DNA from: Fremontodendron californicum | Lineage: Eukaryota; Streptophyta; Magnoliopsida; Malvales; Malvaceae | Length of the DNA: 64,000 nucleotides | NCBI GenBank assembly: GCA_030761205.1 | Contig: JAULJL010000002.1 | Coordinates: 20,749,010 to 20,813,009, forward strand | Direction: 5' to 3' | Shown here: one piece after another, positions 1 to 11,308 of the stretch | Position numbering within the stretch: the stretch's first letter is position 1 | How the letters are laid out: each line of letters opens with the position of its first letter | The notes under the pieces: generated by a model | Told to the model about the DNA's origin: nothing | Database searches by the model: none | The model's input: the letters and a program-made list of their open reading frames with translations, nothing else | Translations under genes and position numbers: made by a program

Positions 1-955
1 TCAAGAATTCCTAGATGTTCCTCGATTTCTTCAAGATTACCTCTTATTTTTTTGTGGCATCGACACTGACATAGATGGCATCAAAAATTCCCATTTTATT
101 CTAGACCTCCTATTTTTGGGTTTTCGCACTAGAATCCCTTTCTTTCCATTTTTCTTTTTTTATTGTTCCACCATACATCTGAGAATTCTAAATTCTTCCA
201 TAATAAAATGATAATTTGAAGAGATGGGATAAAATCTGAGGAGAAACCCTTCAAGTTAAATACCGATACTTGATTAAAATGGACTTTAAAAGCACGTAAT
301 GTAGGCCAAGGTTCGGGGTTCAGAAAGAAAGGATAAATAGGCCTAAAATATGAGTTTGAGGGTAAGTAGATCAAGGATCATTTCTTGAGGAGGATTCCCT
401 TTGAAACATTTATCCCTTTTGGGCTTTTTTTCCCTTCTTTTGACTTTTGCTCTTTTTTTTTCTTTGTTCTTGGCTTTCATTTGCCATACTTTTTCACACA
501 TTTTTTTGTGTGTTTTTTTTCTTTTTTCTTCTTTTTTATTTTGTTCTTGTCTTTCATTTCGCCATCTTTTCTACATTTTCCTTTTTCTTCTTTTTGTCTC
601 TTCATTTCGACAGAGTGAGCCCGTATTTATTTGGGAGCCTAAGTTGCTTTATATTTTTGTCTTTGAGTTAGGACTCATTCCTTCGTGATCTTTCTGAAGA
701 TGTCTCCTCGCATTTCCCCCCCAATGTAGAGGGTGATCCTTGATCAGGGTTCAAAGAAGAAAGAATTCTTTCGACTCAAAAGGGGTGACAATGAATAATT
801 TCTTTTTAGTGAAAGAGATATCAAAGATGGCCATTTCTCATATCAAGCACAAATATTCTCATTGAAAAGCAATCCCCAGGGGGAATAGATAATCAGGATT
901 TCATTTTACACTTGGAATCATCTGAATTCTCATATGTATGATATCATAATTTTTC
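1..955 (-). other. Element B 3' UTR segment (downstream of the lost pol)
   Basis: This stretch has no convincing gene. It aligns by eye, with the same orientation and order, to the sequence just after integrase in element D (about 42700-43410) and, inverted, in element A (about 15760-16440). Shared landmarks are the 'catctgagaattctaaat' segment near 176, the T-rich tract at 420-600, the 'gatccttgatca' motif near 733, and the segment near 780-940. Short T-rich open frames at 385-688 are low-complexity artefacts. The identity of the whole block rests on three-way similarity within the window. Confidence 0.7.
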
Positions 956-1905
956 CTCTTTTTTTTTTGGATGTATGCCCAGATGATTCATGCGTTAATT
1001 CCCCTTTATCCACCATATATCCATCATTTCCACATATGACGCCCCAATTTGATTAACCATGAGAATTTTTAGCATTACGAGGAACCTCGCAAGTCTAGGT
1101 CTATATTGAAAAGGCTGAGTTTCAATCTTGGGTTTGTTTAAATGACAAGAAAAAATATGGCCCAAAAATAGGTTTTTCTGAGGAAATGGAATAATCTGGT
1201 TTAGTCTTTGTGCTCCGAGATGTCAATCAAGAAAATATGCTTGCGCAATTTGTGTTTTGTGGTCATTGGAAAGGATGTGAATGGTTTTGGCACAACCTTG
1301 GCACACATCAAATCACCATGATCTAGATTCTTGAAAGAATGTCTCATTTGTTTGAGTTTCCAAAGAGATCAAAAAAATTTCAAAAATTTTGTTCCTTTGC
1401 TCATAGCCTAAACTAGGATCTACATCTTTGCTTATTTTGCAATGACAATGGTTTATGAAATTCAATCATTCATATTCCTTGAAGCATTAGGTCTTCCAAG
1501 TGGTCTCGGTTCGAGGGATTTAGTCATAGGAAAGCCTAGAAGAGAGAGGGGAGGGTATGGGTCATTTCTAACAATGATCATCAATATTCTTGAGACTGTC
1601 CATTATTTCATGTGAAAACCCCTTATTATTGTTCACCAAATTTTTTCTCAAAGTTTCATTTTTTTTTTTTTGCAAATTCAAATTTTTACTAAAACACAAC
1701 AAACACAAAGCATTTAAAATTCAAAATTTATTTAGTTCATATAGATGCCGACATGGGACAAGTGTTTTCATCATGAGGTATGAAACTACATGTATCAATG
1801 CTCCTATTGACATGCTTTCAAATATAGTAATTCTCCTCCTCGAAAACCCTAAAAAGAAACTGATTTATGGCAAAGCAGATTTCCACTATTGGATAAGCTC
1901 TGGAG
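956..1905. other. Unassigned filler inside element B
   Basis: About 950 bases occupy the place where protease, RT, RNase H and integrase should lie. I see no pol motif in any frame and no similarity to the other elements. A 110-codon plus-strand frame at 1590-1922 is AT-rich and overlaps the antisense of the gag end, so I do not call it a gene. The stretch may be remains of a divergent 3' UTR, or filler from the deletion that removed pol. Confidence 0.4.
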
Positions 1906-2740
1906 TTAAAATGCCATTGTGAACAAGACCTTCAACCATTTCCTTCAGTTGTCTGCATTTTTCAATCGAATGCCCAATTGCCCCCATGTGATACTTACAT
2001 TTTCTGTTGGGGTCCTAACTTTTAACTGATGAATCTGGAACTATTTTCAAAAACACATGGGTAAGGTACTGGTTCTTTAAAAGCAATGGCAGCAGGTCAA
2101 GTATTGAGATCAGAATCTTCTCTTGGTCGTCCTGCGGTCGTTCTTGGGAAGGAGACCTGTCATGACACTTGGCTTTCCTTTCTTCAAAACTCAGCAAACC
2201 ATCTTTGATAAGATCCCCGACCTTGTACTTCAAAGATGGGCAGTTCTTCGTTGAGTTACCTTGGTTGTCGGAATGATAATTGCAACGCTCATTAGCATAC
2301 GAGCCTGGGTACGGGGGCTTTAGAGGCTTTAGTTGCGTGGGTATTGGGAGGCGATTCTAGATAAGTTGAGGTAGCAGCTCACTGTATGACACATGAATCG
2401 GGTCAACTTGATTTCCTTCTTGCTTCATGAACCCATGTATGCCTTTCTTTCCCATTGTGACATCCCCACTTATCTTACCATGAACAAACACTGACTTCTT
2501 CCCGTTATCTGATTTTTGTTTCTTCTCAAAACCTATCTGCCCATTACTGATTAGTGCTTGAACCTTTCGTTTTAGACACAGACAATTTTCTGTGGAATGA
2601 CCTCAAATTTCGCAATAATAATCACAAAAGTATTCTCGTCATACCAGTTCGAGTATGGGAGTTGAATAGGCTCCACTGGAATTTTCGTGAGAAGTCGATT
2701 TTCAACAAGCTGGGGTAACAACTCAGAGTAAGAGATGGAG
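1906..2740 (-). repeat. Three tandem copies of a zinc-knuckle-like gag module
   Basis: Each unit reads roughly SYSELLPQL, then a proline-rich PPYP linker, then C-x-Y-H (or Y), GHSTExC and LKxxVxxLIxxG. Unit starts fall near 2730, 2386 and 2095 on the minus strand, so the spacing is about 345 and 290 bases. Unit 1 contains a stop and a frameshift around the knuckle (CDYY, then a stop, then GHSTENC). Unit 2 reads YSELLPQL, PPYPGSY, CNYH and KNCPSLK. Unit 3 reads LLPLLL, CKYH and GHSIEKC. The order and spacing indicate segmental duplication. Confidence 0.7.
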
Positions 2741-4107
2741 AGTGGCTAAAACTGATTTCTTTTTCGAATATTCTTTGACTTTCCCTGGCTGGCCTGAGGT
2801 TGAAGATTTGTCAAATAATTATTTTGAGAGGCCATCGGGTGTAAGTGAGGACCCTGATATACATTGTTCATGGAAGGGCAGAACGGTTGGTATATGGGTT
2901 GTGGAGGATATGGGGTAAAGCTTCCCATCCATCGCTCACCATAGGTCATAGATTGGATATCTTTTACTTTTTTCTAGGGTATCCAATTTCCTTTGGCATC
3001 GGATTTCTCACCTGTTTCGAGCTTTCCATTCTTGGCTGCCTTTTCCATAATCTCTTTTGGGATCACCATGTCTTCGGAGTTCCTCGTGGCATTACCAGCG
3101 AGTTTATCATAGTGTGGGGTTTGCAGTGTATTTGGAAATAGGACAATAGCTTCTTTCTCAGTTAAAGGCTGTTGTACCTGGGCAGCTAGATCTCTCCACC
3201 TGTGAGAGTACTCTTTGAAGCTTCCAGTAACTTTCTTCTCCATATTTTGCAGAGTGAGACAAGTCGGTGCCACATATTGGTATTGGTCAAAGAAAGCTCT
3301 ATCTAAATCCTTCCAAGAACAAATTTGATCCCTACTCAACTGATTGTACCACCTACTTGCGAACCCGCCGAGGCTAAACTTAAAATAGTGATCGATAGCT
3401 CATCCTTACTCGTATGGCCTATTATCATTCGGCAGAACATTTTGAGGTGGGTCATTGGATCTTTGTCCCACTATATATCTCAAAGTTGGGACTTCAAATT
3501 TAGGTGGAATGACTAAATCAGGAACCAAGCTAAATTCTTTCGGATCCCATTCCCAAATATCTCTATTTCCCCTAGGGCACAAAGCTTCCTTCTCTAACAG
3601 CTGGATCTCGCTGGTAGTGTATCTTGTAGCTATGTACCTTGAGAATTATTCCCTTTGATTACTGTTACCCCAAACGAGCAGGGGAGGCAATTCTCCAAAT
3701 TATTTTCCAAGGCTTTCGATCTTCATTTTGGAGTAGAACTCTCAACTTGCCCCTTTTCTTTGACAGCGGCTGGCATCAAACATCAGTTTAATCGTTTGCT
3801 CTCGGATTTCTTCCTGAGTTCTAATCACTTCTTCCTTTATCCCTTGCTGGACCTGTTCTATTCTCTCTATTCTAGTCAAATACTTGATCTCCATGGCTCT
3901 TTCTTTCTCAACAGAGTCCTCAACAGGCTCTTTGCCTTTGACAATAGCGGACATCAATTCCATTAGTTTATCCATTTGTTCTCGGTAATCTTCTTGGTGT
4001 CTAATTAGCCTTTCTTGCGTCCCTTGCAGAGCATGTCTCATTCCTTCCATTTTATCTGAGTCCCCCCGCCTTCCATGAATCCTGACAAGTGTTGTATAGA
4101 TTATCAA
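1906..4107 (-). pseudogene. gag (capsid/nucleocapsid) pseudogene of element B
   Basis: Remnant of the retrotransposon Gag polyprotein, which forms the virus-like particle. The minus-strand order is as follows. An N-terminal coiled-coil-like segment lies at about 4060-3745 (charged repeats around REQMDKLMEL). A capsid core lies at 3339-2974 with the family motifs SWKDL, TLQNMEKK and FKEYSHRWRDLAAQVQ. A proline-rich linker lies at 2949-2746. Then come three copies of a zinc-knuckle-like module (about 2740-1906). Several frameshifts and in-frame stops break it, for example a stop inside the first knuckle and one in the linker of the second (near 2360). The N-terminal coiled-coil unit also looks duplicated. 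Gag of element D has only one copy of this knuckle module. Assignment to Gag is firm; function is surely lost. Confidence 0.85.
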
Positions 4108-4204
4108 TAACCCTTATACCTTTGATTTGAAAGAAAGATTTCTTTGAAAGCTCTTAAAGCTAAGCCAAATTTATATTTCATCTCATTAATGTATTTCACG
4201 ATGT

Positions 4205-4740
4205 ATGAGCTATGAATGTCGTGAATGCAATTTGACGCATGTAAAGAATAAACAACTCAGTGCATGGGTATACACAGAGAAAAAAATGCTGACCATGTAT
4301 GTTATAAATGCAACATATGCCAATATGATGCATGTAAAGAATAAAAAAATTAATGCATGAATATATACAGAGAAATCATGCTGACTATGTATGTCATAAA
4401 TGCAATATGATGTCAACATGACGCATATAAAGAATAAAAAATTAAATGCATGGATATATATAGAGAAATCATGCTGACTATGTCTGTCATAAATGCAACA
4501 TGATGTAAACAAGATGCATGTAAAGAAATAAACAAATTAATGCATGAATATATATAGAGAAATCATGCTGACTATGTATGTCATAAATGCAACACGATGT
4601 CAACATGATGCATGTAAAGAATAAAAAAATTAATGCATGAATATATACAGAGAAATCATGATGACTATGTATGCCATGAATGCAACCTGATGTATGTAAA
4701 GAATGAACAATTCAATGCATGGGCACGTGTAGAGAAATTA
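4205..4740. repeat. Tandem repeat, about 94 bp unit, 5 to 6 copies
   Basis: Units are marked by 'gcatgtaaagaataaa', then 'aatgcatg', 'atatacagagaaatcatgctgactatg' style sequence and 'gtcataaatgcaacatgatg'. Starts recur near 4237, 4331, 4424, 4516, 4610 and 4692. The array lies between B gag and the leader, where element D carries its own 'gaatgaatgaat' array (50940-51190). Open frames here, such as 4210-4512 minus, are products of the repeat. Confidence 0.85.
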
Positions 4741-5520
4741 TACTAAATAAACTGAAATAGTGCGATCAATCTTGATTTGTCCCAAAATTTAATCCATGAT
4801 TTTTTTGAAATATATTTTCTCCACGAAAATAAACATATTATTTTTCAAAAGAATTTCGGGATAGTGGATCCTACAATGGTACAATGTCCAACTATTTATT
4901 CAACACTACCGGTCTACAATTCTCAATTAACAAATGTAATTATCAAATGAGATTATTATTACCGTGAGATCAAAAATGAGTGTACACGCTCTATTCACAT
5001 ATGCACGAATGTAAAGATGATTAATGCATAAACTATGCAAGATGCGAAGATGCTAGATGAATTTTCATATTTACAACTGCTTAAATAATATGCATGTTAT
5101 GCAAAAATGCAAATGAAAAGATCAAGGGAAATAAGATCCTAATATCACTCTTTATTTCTTTGATTTCTCCTTCTTTATATTTTCTTGAATTTTCTTGACA
5201 ACTATTTTTTGACACATTTTTCATATTTTCCCAAAATTCCACTAAAATGATATTTTTATTATTTTCACAACATTACTCCACTACAAAAGAAAAATTTTCA
5301 TTATTCACCTCTCATTTTTTAATTTTTGTTTTTTTTTTCAAATTTTCTTTTTCAAAGAAATTATTTTATGGAATAAAAACTCTTTTTTCTTTTATAGAAA
5401 TACCTAAAAACAGGTATAAAAAAAAATTCAAAATAACCCAAAAACACTAGGTTTCGGTATTATTACAAATGACACTTGAAAAGAATAAAAGAGTAAAATC
5501 ATCAATACAAAGGAAAAGAA
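4741..5520. other. AT-rich sequence without gene, element B
   Basis: I see no coding or structural feature. In elements C and D the ORF1 coding region sits in this place between gag and the leader. Here it is absent, replaced by AT-rich sequence with T and A homopolymer runs (5160-5450). Confidence 0.5.
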
Positions 5521-6386
5521 GTTAGTGAACATCTGCCCCAACAATATCAACATATTTAGGCATCATGATGCCTTTGGGAGGAAATTTAAACTTATTATGG
5601 GCGATGTACATACATCCTTACCCAATGTACAATGCTTATTCAGAATGTAGAAATAAATGGCAAAAGATCATAAAAATTCCTCCATGTGTTCTTATCTCTG
5701 GTGCATCTAACGGAAATCTGGCATGGCTCTACCTAGGCTGGCTTCTTATGGCTCACTATATGAAGTTGAATTATGCTCTAAAAGGCTCCAAATTGCTCAT
5801 CATTGTCGCCGTGAAGGTTAGTAAGGCACCCCGATCAAAACTGGTTCAATTTGTTAGAGTATATTTCCCAGGCCTATGCTGAGGTTATCACCTCACGAAA
5901 GCATAAGTACTTTACTACTCCGGAAGTGTTTAGCTAGCCCATGCGGAGGTTATCACCTCACGAGAGCGTAGTTACTTTACTTCTACCTAAAAGGACGAAA
6001 CTCGGGTATAGGGCTCATGTTACACAAATACAAGTGTAGTGTGTAAGTAGGAACAAACAAACCTTTCACCACCTATTCTACAACCCTTATTCTAAATGCC
6101 CTAGCAATTTATTAAAACAAAGATCAAGAATAATGTAATGCATTAACCAACCAGAGAGCAATAGTAATATAAAAAAATAAATAATCAGAGAAACAATAAT
6201 ATGCACGTGCATGAGCATGAACATGAACATGAACATATGTAAAACATTTTATTTATTTTTGGAAAATCTTATTATTTTTAAAAAAAAAAATGAAATAAAA
6301 TGGGAATTACAATTAAATACCAATAAATCCGAAAAACCGAGACTATTGATAGCACAAGACTAACTTTAGACCTGACTCTCTAAGTA
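5521..6386 (-). other. 5' leader of element B, with conserved direct repeat
   Basis: Untranslated leader between primer binding site and coding region. It matches the leaders of C (31440-32096) and D (53300-54081) in order: 'gcatcatgatgcctttggga' near 5560, 'cggcatggct' style sequence near 5720, and 'ggttcaatttgttagagtatatt' near 5842. A direct repeat beginning 'gaggttatcacctcacga' follows at about 5881 and 5946. The open frame at 5565-5882 plus is antisense to this leader and not supported as a gene. A role in RNA packaging or dimerisation is possible but only inferred. Confidence 0.75.
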
Positions 6387-6404
6387 TCCCCAGTGGAGTC
6401 GCCA
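6387..6404 (-). other. Primer binding site (tRNA-Arg type), element B
   Basis: The minus strand reads TGGCGACTCCACTGGGGA, starting with TGG, the complement of the tRNA CCA end, three bases inside the LTR border. From memory this complements the 3' end of plant tRNA-Arg(ACG), the primer type reported for Ogre elements. It is the least mutated of the three primer sites in the window. Confidence 0.85.
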
Positions 6405-7149
6405 AGCTGTCGCAACCCCTTTAAAAAAATCTGAAAACTGCCCCGTCGCGAGACATCGGCTTCGTTAAAGTGTGACATTGGAAAAAATAGAGGAAAATAT
6501 GACTTAATTCCTCTTGAAATAAAGGCTAAGGGCATGAAAATGACCTCGAAAAAGAAAAGGAGTCACCACCAATCTTTTTTGGCTAGGTGTGTCGGCCACC
6601 TATTAAAACTAGTTTTTATAAAATATTTTAAAATTAATTAAATCATTTTTTAAAACCAATTTTGAAGTCTGCGCTTTGAACCAGAGAAAACAAGTGCGGG
6701 TTCGGGAGTCGATTACGTGCGTGGAAGGATTAGCAACCACACAATGCCCGTATAAAACAGTACCTTTTTAGTCATGTGTTATCTCGAGTATCGGTGAAAG
6801 TCAGTTTTTAATTTGGTGTTTAAAAATAATTCACTTAAAAAAAAATCACATTTATTTGAAAATGATCTCGAAATTATTAATACAAAATTTTCCATATTTC
6901 CCGACAAACTTGACAAAACATGGAATTTTTCCTTGATTTTGAAATTCTCCGAATCACTCTCATTTTTGGAAAAAAAGATGTTCCATCGTTAATGATAATT
7001 GATGATATCATCCCCTGCAGACCCAACAGAGAACTCATGAATTATTTTAACTCGGGAATAATCTTGTTTGATGAAAAAAAAATATTATTTATTTTTCATG
7101 TATTTTAAAATCATAAAAAAATGATCATGAAAATGCAAAAACATGACTA

Positions 7150-7500
7150 AGATAAAAATTAAACAAACATGCATATTTATCATGGCATGACAAACATTTT
7201 ATTATGACATGGTAAAAGAATTAATGACATGGCATGCTTGACATGGCAAAATCTAAAAGACATGTCATATGAATTAATGACATGGCAAATCCTATTATGA
7301 CATGGTAAAATAATTAATTACATGGCATGCTTGACATGGCAAAATCTAAATGACATGGCCAAAAGAATTAATGACATGGCATATGAATTAGTGACATGGC
7401 AAATCCTATTATGACATGGTAAAATAATGAATGACATGGCATGCTTGACATGGCAAATCCTATTATGACGTAGCAAAATAAATTATGACATGGCATACCA
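7150..7500. repeat. 'acatggca' short tandem array in B LTR
   Basis: Degenerate units of 'tgacatggca' spaced roughly 20 to 30 bases recur, with longer units 'gacatggcatgcttgacatggcaaa' at about 7227, 7321 and 7435. The same position is expanded in C (32880-34620) and altered in D (36180-36600 and 54820-55210). Confidence 0.85.
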
Positions 7501-9819
7501 AGAGATCATATTGGAAAAAATCACAAAATGACATCATCATAAAATATTCATAGTCACATCATTATCACATGCACACATCATCATCTTGAAATTGATTTTT
7601 CATGTGAGGAATCACATAAACGGCATATGTCGGAAAATATTACCTTACTCCTCTGCAAAGCTTGGAAAATAATTCTTTCATATGACATTTATATGATTTC
7701 GAGTAAAACTAAAACCATACCTTTCGATTCTATAAACACGTGCGTTGAATAATTTCCTAACCTCCTCGACAAACCTGGCAAAGATTAGGAACTAATTCTC
7801 GCCAAATGTTTAGGAAATCAAGAAGCACGTTTTTATGACAAATTAAATAAAAACATTTTTAACTATGCAATGCATGAAGACGTATTTCTTCCTTGTAGTA
7901 AGGATATCCGTATACCTAAAAAGGTATCCGACTATCTTTGAAAGAAACTTAAATTGGATTTATAAAAACCGAATAACTTTGGGCTCGGATTTAAAAAAGT
8001 TGGAATTTTTGGATGGAAAAGGGCCTTGGCCGAACCCTCCTCTAAAAAAGGCTCAAGTTTTCCTATTTTTTTAAAACCCGGGTTGACACCCATGACCCGA
8101 TCTTTGTAAAATCAATTTTTATCCTTGAGATGAAATGGAAAGCAACCTAAAACAGTAGCTAATGACTCCAATCAACCCCTCCTTTTTACAAATAAATAAC
8201 AGAAAATTATTAGATTAGAGAAAATTCATTTTAATTCCAACAACCAGTTTTAGAAAACTATTTTTCTACCCCACATAAAAAATTCAAAAAAATCTAAAAA
8301 AATCAGTTTAGACTTAAAACATGATGTCATTAATGAGGAAAAATCAGCTTTAAATTTGGACAAAAAATGCCTTGACTGAAATTTCATTAAAATCAGAACA
8401 GTAGACTAAAATCTGTTTTACCGAAAACCATGTTTTCACCCTTGATAAAAAATTCTAAAAATCTTAGAAAACATACCAGAGGCTCCTCTAAGGGTCTACT
8501 AAATGTGGTTAAAAAATATTTTTATTTTGAAAAAATAACCTTAGAGAAAAAATTGCAAAGTCAGAATATCCAACCTAACAACCCATTAGTTTCTCAACTA
8601 GTTTGCACAGAAGACTTTGGCTAGAGATCATTGATTAATCTTAGCCAAAAATCAAGTTGATAATGGTATGAATGCATGATTTTACAGCCAAACAAACATA
8701 TGAAAAGTATCAAACATAAGCTAAAAATAAAAAAAAATAAAAAAGCAAAAAAAAAAACCAAGGTTGGCTCAGTGGTTGGTACCTTGGACATAGTCCCACC
8801 TAACCCAAAATCACTTCATAAAAATCAAGATCCTCAAGCTTCTCAAACCATTTATTTGATTTTTTTAAAAAGAAAAACCAAAGGAGAAATTCTATCCTAC
8901 CACAATGGTGAAACCCACAATCAACAAGCAAGCAAGAAAATCAAGCAAAGACAAGCACAATAAGACCTCCAAGGTTTCAGACATGGTGAAAAATATGTAA
9001 GAAAATTTAGCAACCTTGTTATTTTGTAAAGAATAAAGAAGAAAGGAAGAAACATTTAGAAATTTATTTTGAAAACATTTTTATTCAACAAAGAAAGTTA
9101 ACAATCACATGGAAAACATGAGAAAAAGAACATGAAATCAAAGAAAATAATTGAAGAAGAAGAGAGGAAATAGCTACCTAGCAAAGCTTTTCAAATTAAG
9201 CACTCAAACTTCTCCTTCTTTCTCCCTCTTTCTCTCTTTTTCTTTTTCTCCTTTCTTCTACCCAAGAGTGTAGTGAAAATTCCTTTGAAAAAAATGACTC
9301 CTCCCTACTAGGGCTGGCCGAAATTCCCTCTATATGTTGGTGTGCTCATCTTTTTTTAGCCTTTGTCATGCTTTGCATGCTCTCCTAACATCCTTGCCAC
9401 ATGGCTAATTCTTGTCCCCTCCTTGCATGATGCTTTCCTTAAATTAAGGGTTCTTGTCCCCTTTTTGCATGATGCTTCCATTAAGTTAAGGGTTTCATAA
9501 CCTCTTATTGGCCAATAATGCCACCTAGATTTTTCTTGTCTCCTATCTCTACAAAATATCTAAGCCACTTGTCATGATCATATTGGCTTACTATCAAAAT
9601 ATCTTCCTAGGTGGCATTTTTAATCTGATTTGGCATCATCACATAGCCTTCACATGCTCTTCACATGGCTTTGCAATTTGGAGACCTCCCATTGGCCAAA
9701 AATGCCATGTAGGCAAGTAGTGGAAATTCTGTCCTTTTTTAAAAATGTCATCATGCTATTCAATCTTGGCCATATGATTTAAGATGATCACACTCCCACC
9801 TTCCATCCATGAGCTGGCC

Positions 9820-10520
9820 AAAAATGGCTTGGAATTTTCCAGGCCAGTCCTATTTTTTTATTTGCAAAATGGCCCTTATTTGTTTTTCAATAAAATTGCA
9901 TTTTGGCCCCCAAACTTAATTTATTTGCAAATAGACCCCAATTTCAGATTTTTCTTTTTTAATCCATCCTATCCAAATAAAACTTAGTTTTGGAGGTTTC
10001 ATAATTTTTCGAACTCGTTTTGCATTTTTCCCAGATTTTTCTCTAAAATTTTGGTTTAGTGCCCCCAAAACTTTGTCTGTTTCCATTTGAGCTCCGATTC
10101 TGGATTTTTCTTTCCAATCCATTCTATCCAATATAAAACTTAGTTCTGGGGGTTTTCATAATTTTTTGAGCTTATTTTCCATTTTTCTCGGATTTTTCTT
10201 TAAAATTGCGGATTAGTGCACCCGAACTTTCTCTATTTTCATTTGAGCTTCAATTTTGGATCTTTCATATCCAATCCATTCCATCCAATATAACTCAATT
10301 CTGGAAGTTTTCATAATTTTTCGAGCTCGTTTTCTATTTTTCTTGGATTTTTCTTTAAAATTGTGGACTAGTCTCCCGAATTTAGCATACTTGCGATTTA
10401 GCCCCAATTTCAGGTTTTCTTCTTCTCATTTCCTTCTTTCCATCCTAAAACTTAGTATTGGAAAGTTTTGCAATTTTTTGAGCTCGGATTCTATTTTTCC
10501 CAGATTTTCCAAAATTGCCC
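9820..10520 (-). repeat. LTR subrepeats, about 145 bp degenerate unit (element B)
   Basis: Four to five degenerate copies share 'ttttcataattttt(c/t)gagct' followed by 'atttttc(c/t)gatttttctttaaaatt', then 'gccc(c/a)aa' and 'agctccgattc(t)gga'. Copies can be followed near 9990, 10150, 10310 and 10470. The same array sits at the matching place in the A, D and E LTRs. Confidence 0.75.
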
Positions 10521-11099
10521 TTTAACCCCTGAAACCTCGGTTTTACTTGAAACGGGCCATATTTCTAGATTTTCTTTATCCATTGCCTTTGTCATATATT
10601 AAATTGGAGTTGGATCGAAAATGCCCAATTTTTACATCTGAATTCCTCTTCGATTTAGTTTTTCCTTTTTCCTCAAAATTGAGAATTTTCTCGATTTTCT
10701 TATTTCTCCTCCAATCGGCTCTTCCTTTGGATCCATTTTAAATTTGGACTTGGGGCCTTCAATTTCACAGAATCGGACCATCTCTGTAGTTTTCCCCAAA
10801 TTTGTGAATTTCCTATTTATTTATTAAATCTTTATTTTCCATTTTCTCTTCAAACCACATCTTCCTTCAACTCCCCTTCAAAATTGGATCTTCCAATATC
10901 CATATTTATTGATCTTAATCCATTTGGAACCTCTAATTTCGACCAATTTGATCGTTTACGCACTTTTCCCTAAAATTGCCAAATTTCACATTTTCTCCTA
11001 CACTGATTTTGCAATTTGTGTTTCAACCTCTCTGTCTTCAATTGTAGATCTTCGATGATCAAAATTCCTTCAACATTGTTCATTTCAACTTCAAATCTT

Positions 11100-11182
11100 C
11101 ATTTTGACTAAGAGTTGACTTTTTTAGTAGTTGACTTTTTGAGGTTGACTTTTTTGGAGTTGAGTTTTTTCGGGTTGACTTT
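11100..11182. promoter_or_regulatory. W-box cluster in B LTR (putative U3)
   Basis: TTGACT occurs at about 11104, 11115, 11131, 11145 and 11175, mostly followed by a T run. The cluster lies 130 to 210 bases from the LTR 5' end. TTGAC(C/T) is the known WRKY factor binding core. A role in transcription is inferred from placement and conservation. Confidence 0.55.
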
Positions 11183-11308
11183 TTTGTTTTTACATTCGAA
11201 TCTAAGTCTTAGAGACCTATCTATGGAATGATGGAAGATTCTTTGCATTCTGAGAAGTTGAAAGGAGAACTCACCTTGTTTAGGGGCCCAGACAAAATTA
11301 GGTGTCTA

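Noticed and set aside
401..688. Open frames rich in Phe/Leu/Ser at 385-688
   Set aside because: Translation of a T-rich tract in an element 3' UTR, present in related elements as non-coding sequence.
4210..4512. 100-codon minus frame with repeated Cys/Ile/His pattern
   Set aside because: Derived from the 94 bp tandem array.
5565..5882. 105-codon plus-strand frame
   Set aside because: Antisense to the conserved retroelement leader, and broken in the C and D leaders.
6660..6780. tRNA-like motif 'gggttcgggagtcgatta' in LTRs
   Set aside because: No cloverleaf or A-box at the right distance. It is a conserved LTR segment seen in all copies.
8676..8963. 95-codon Lys/Gln-rich frame
   Set aside because: Lies within the B LTR, A-rich, with no match in the D LTR.
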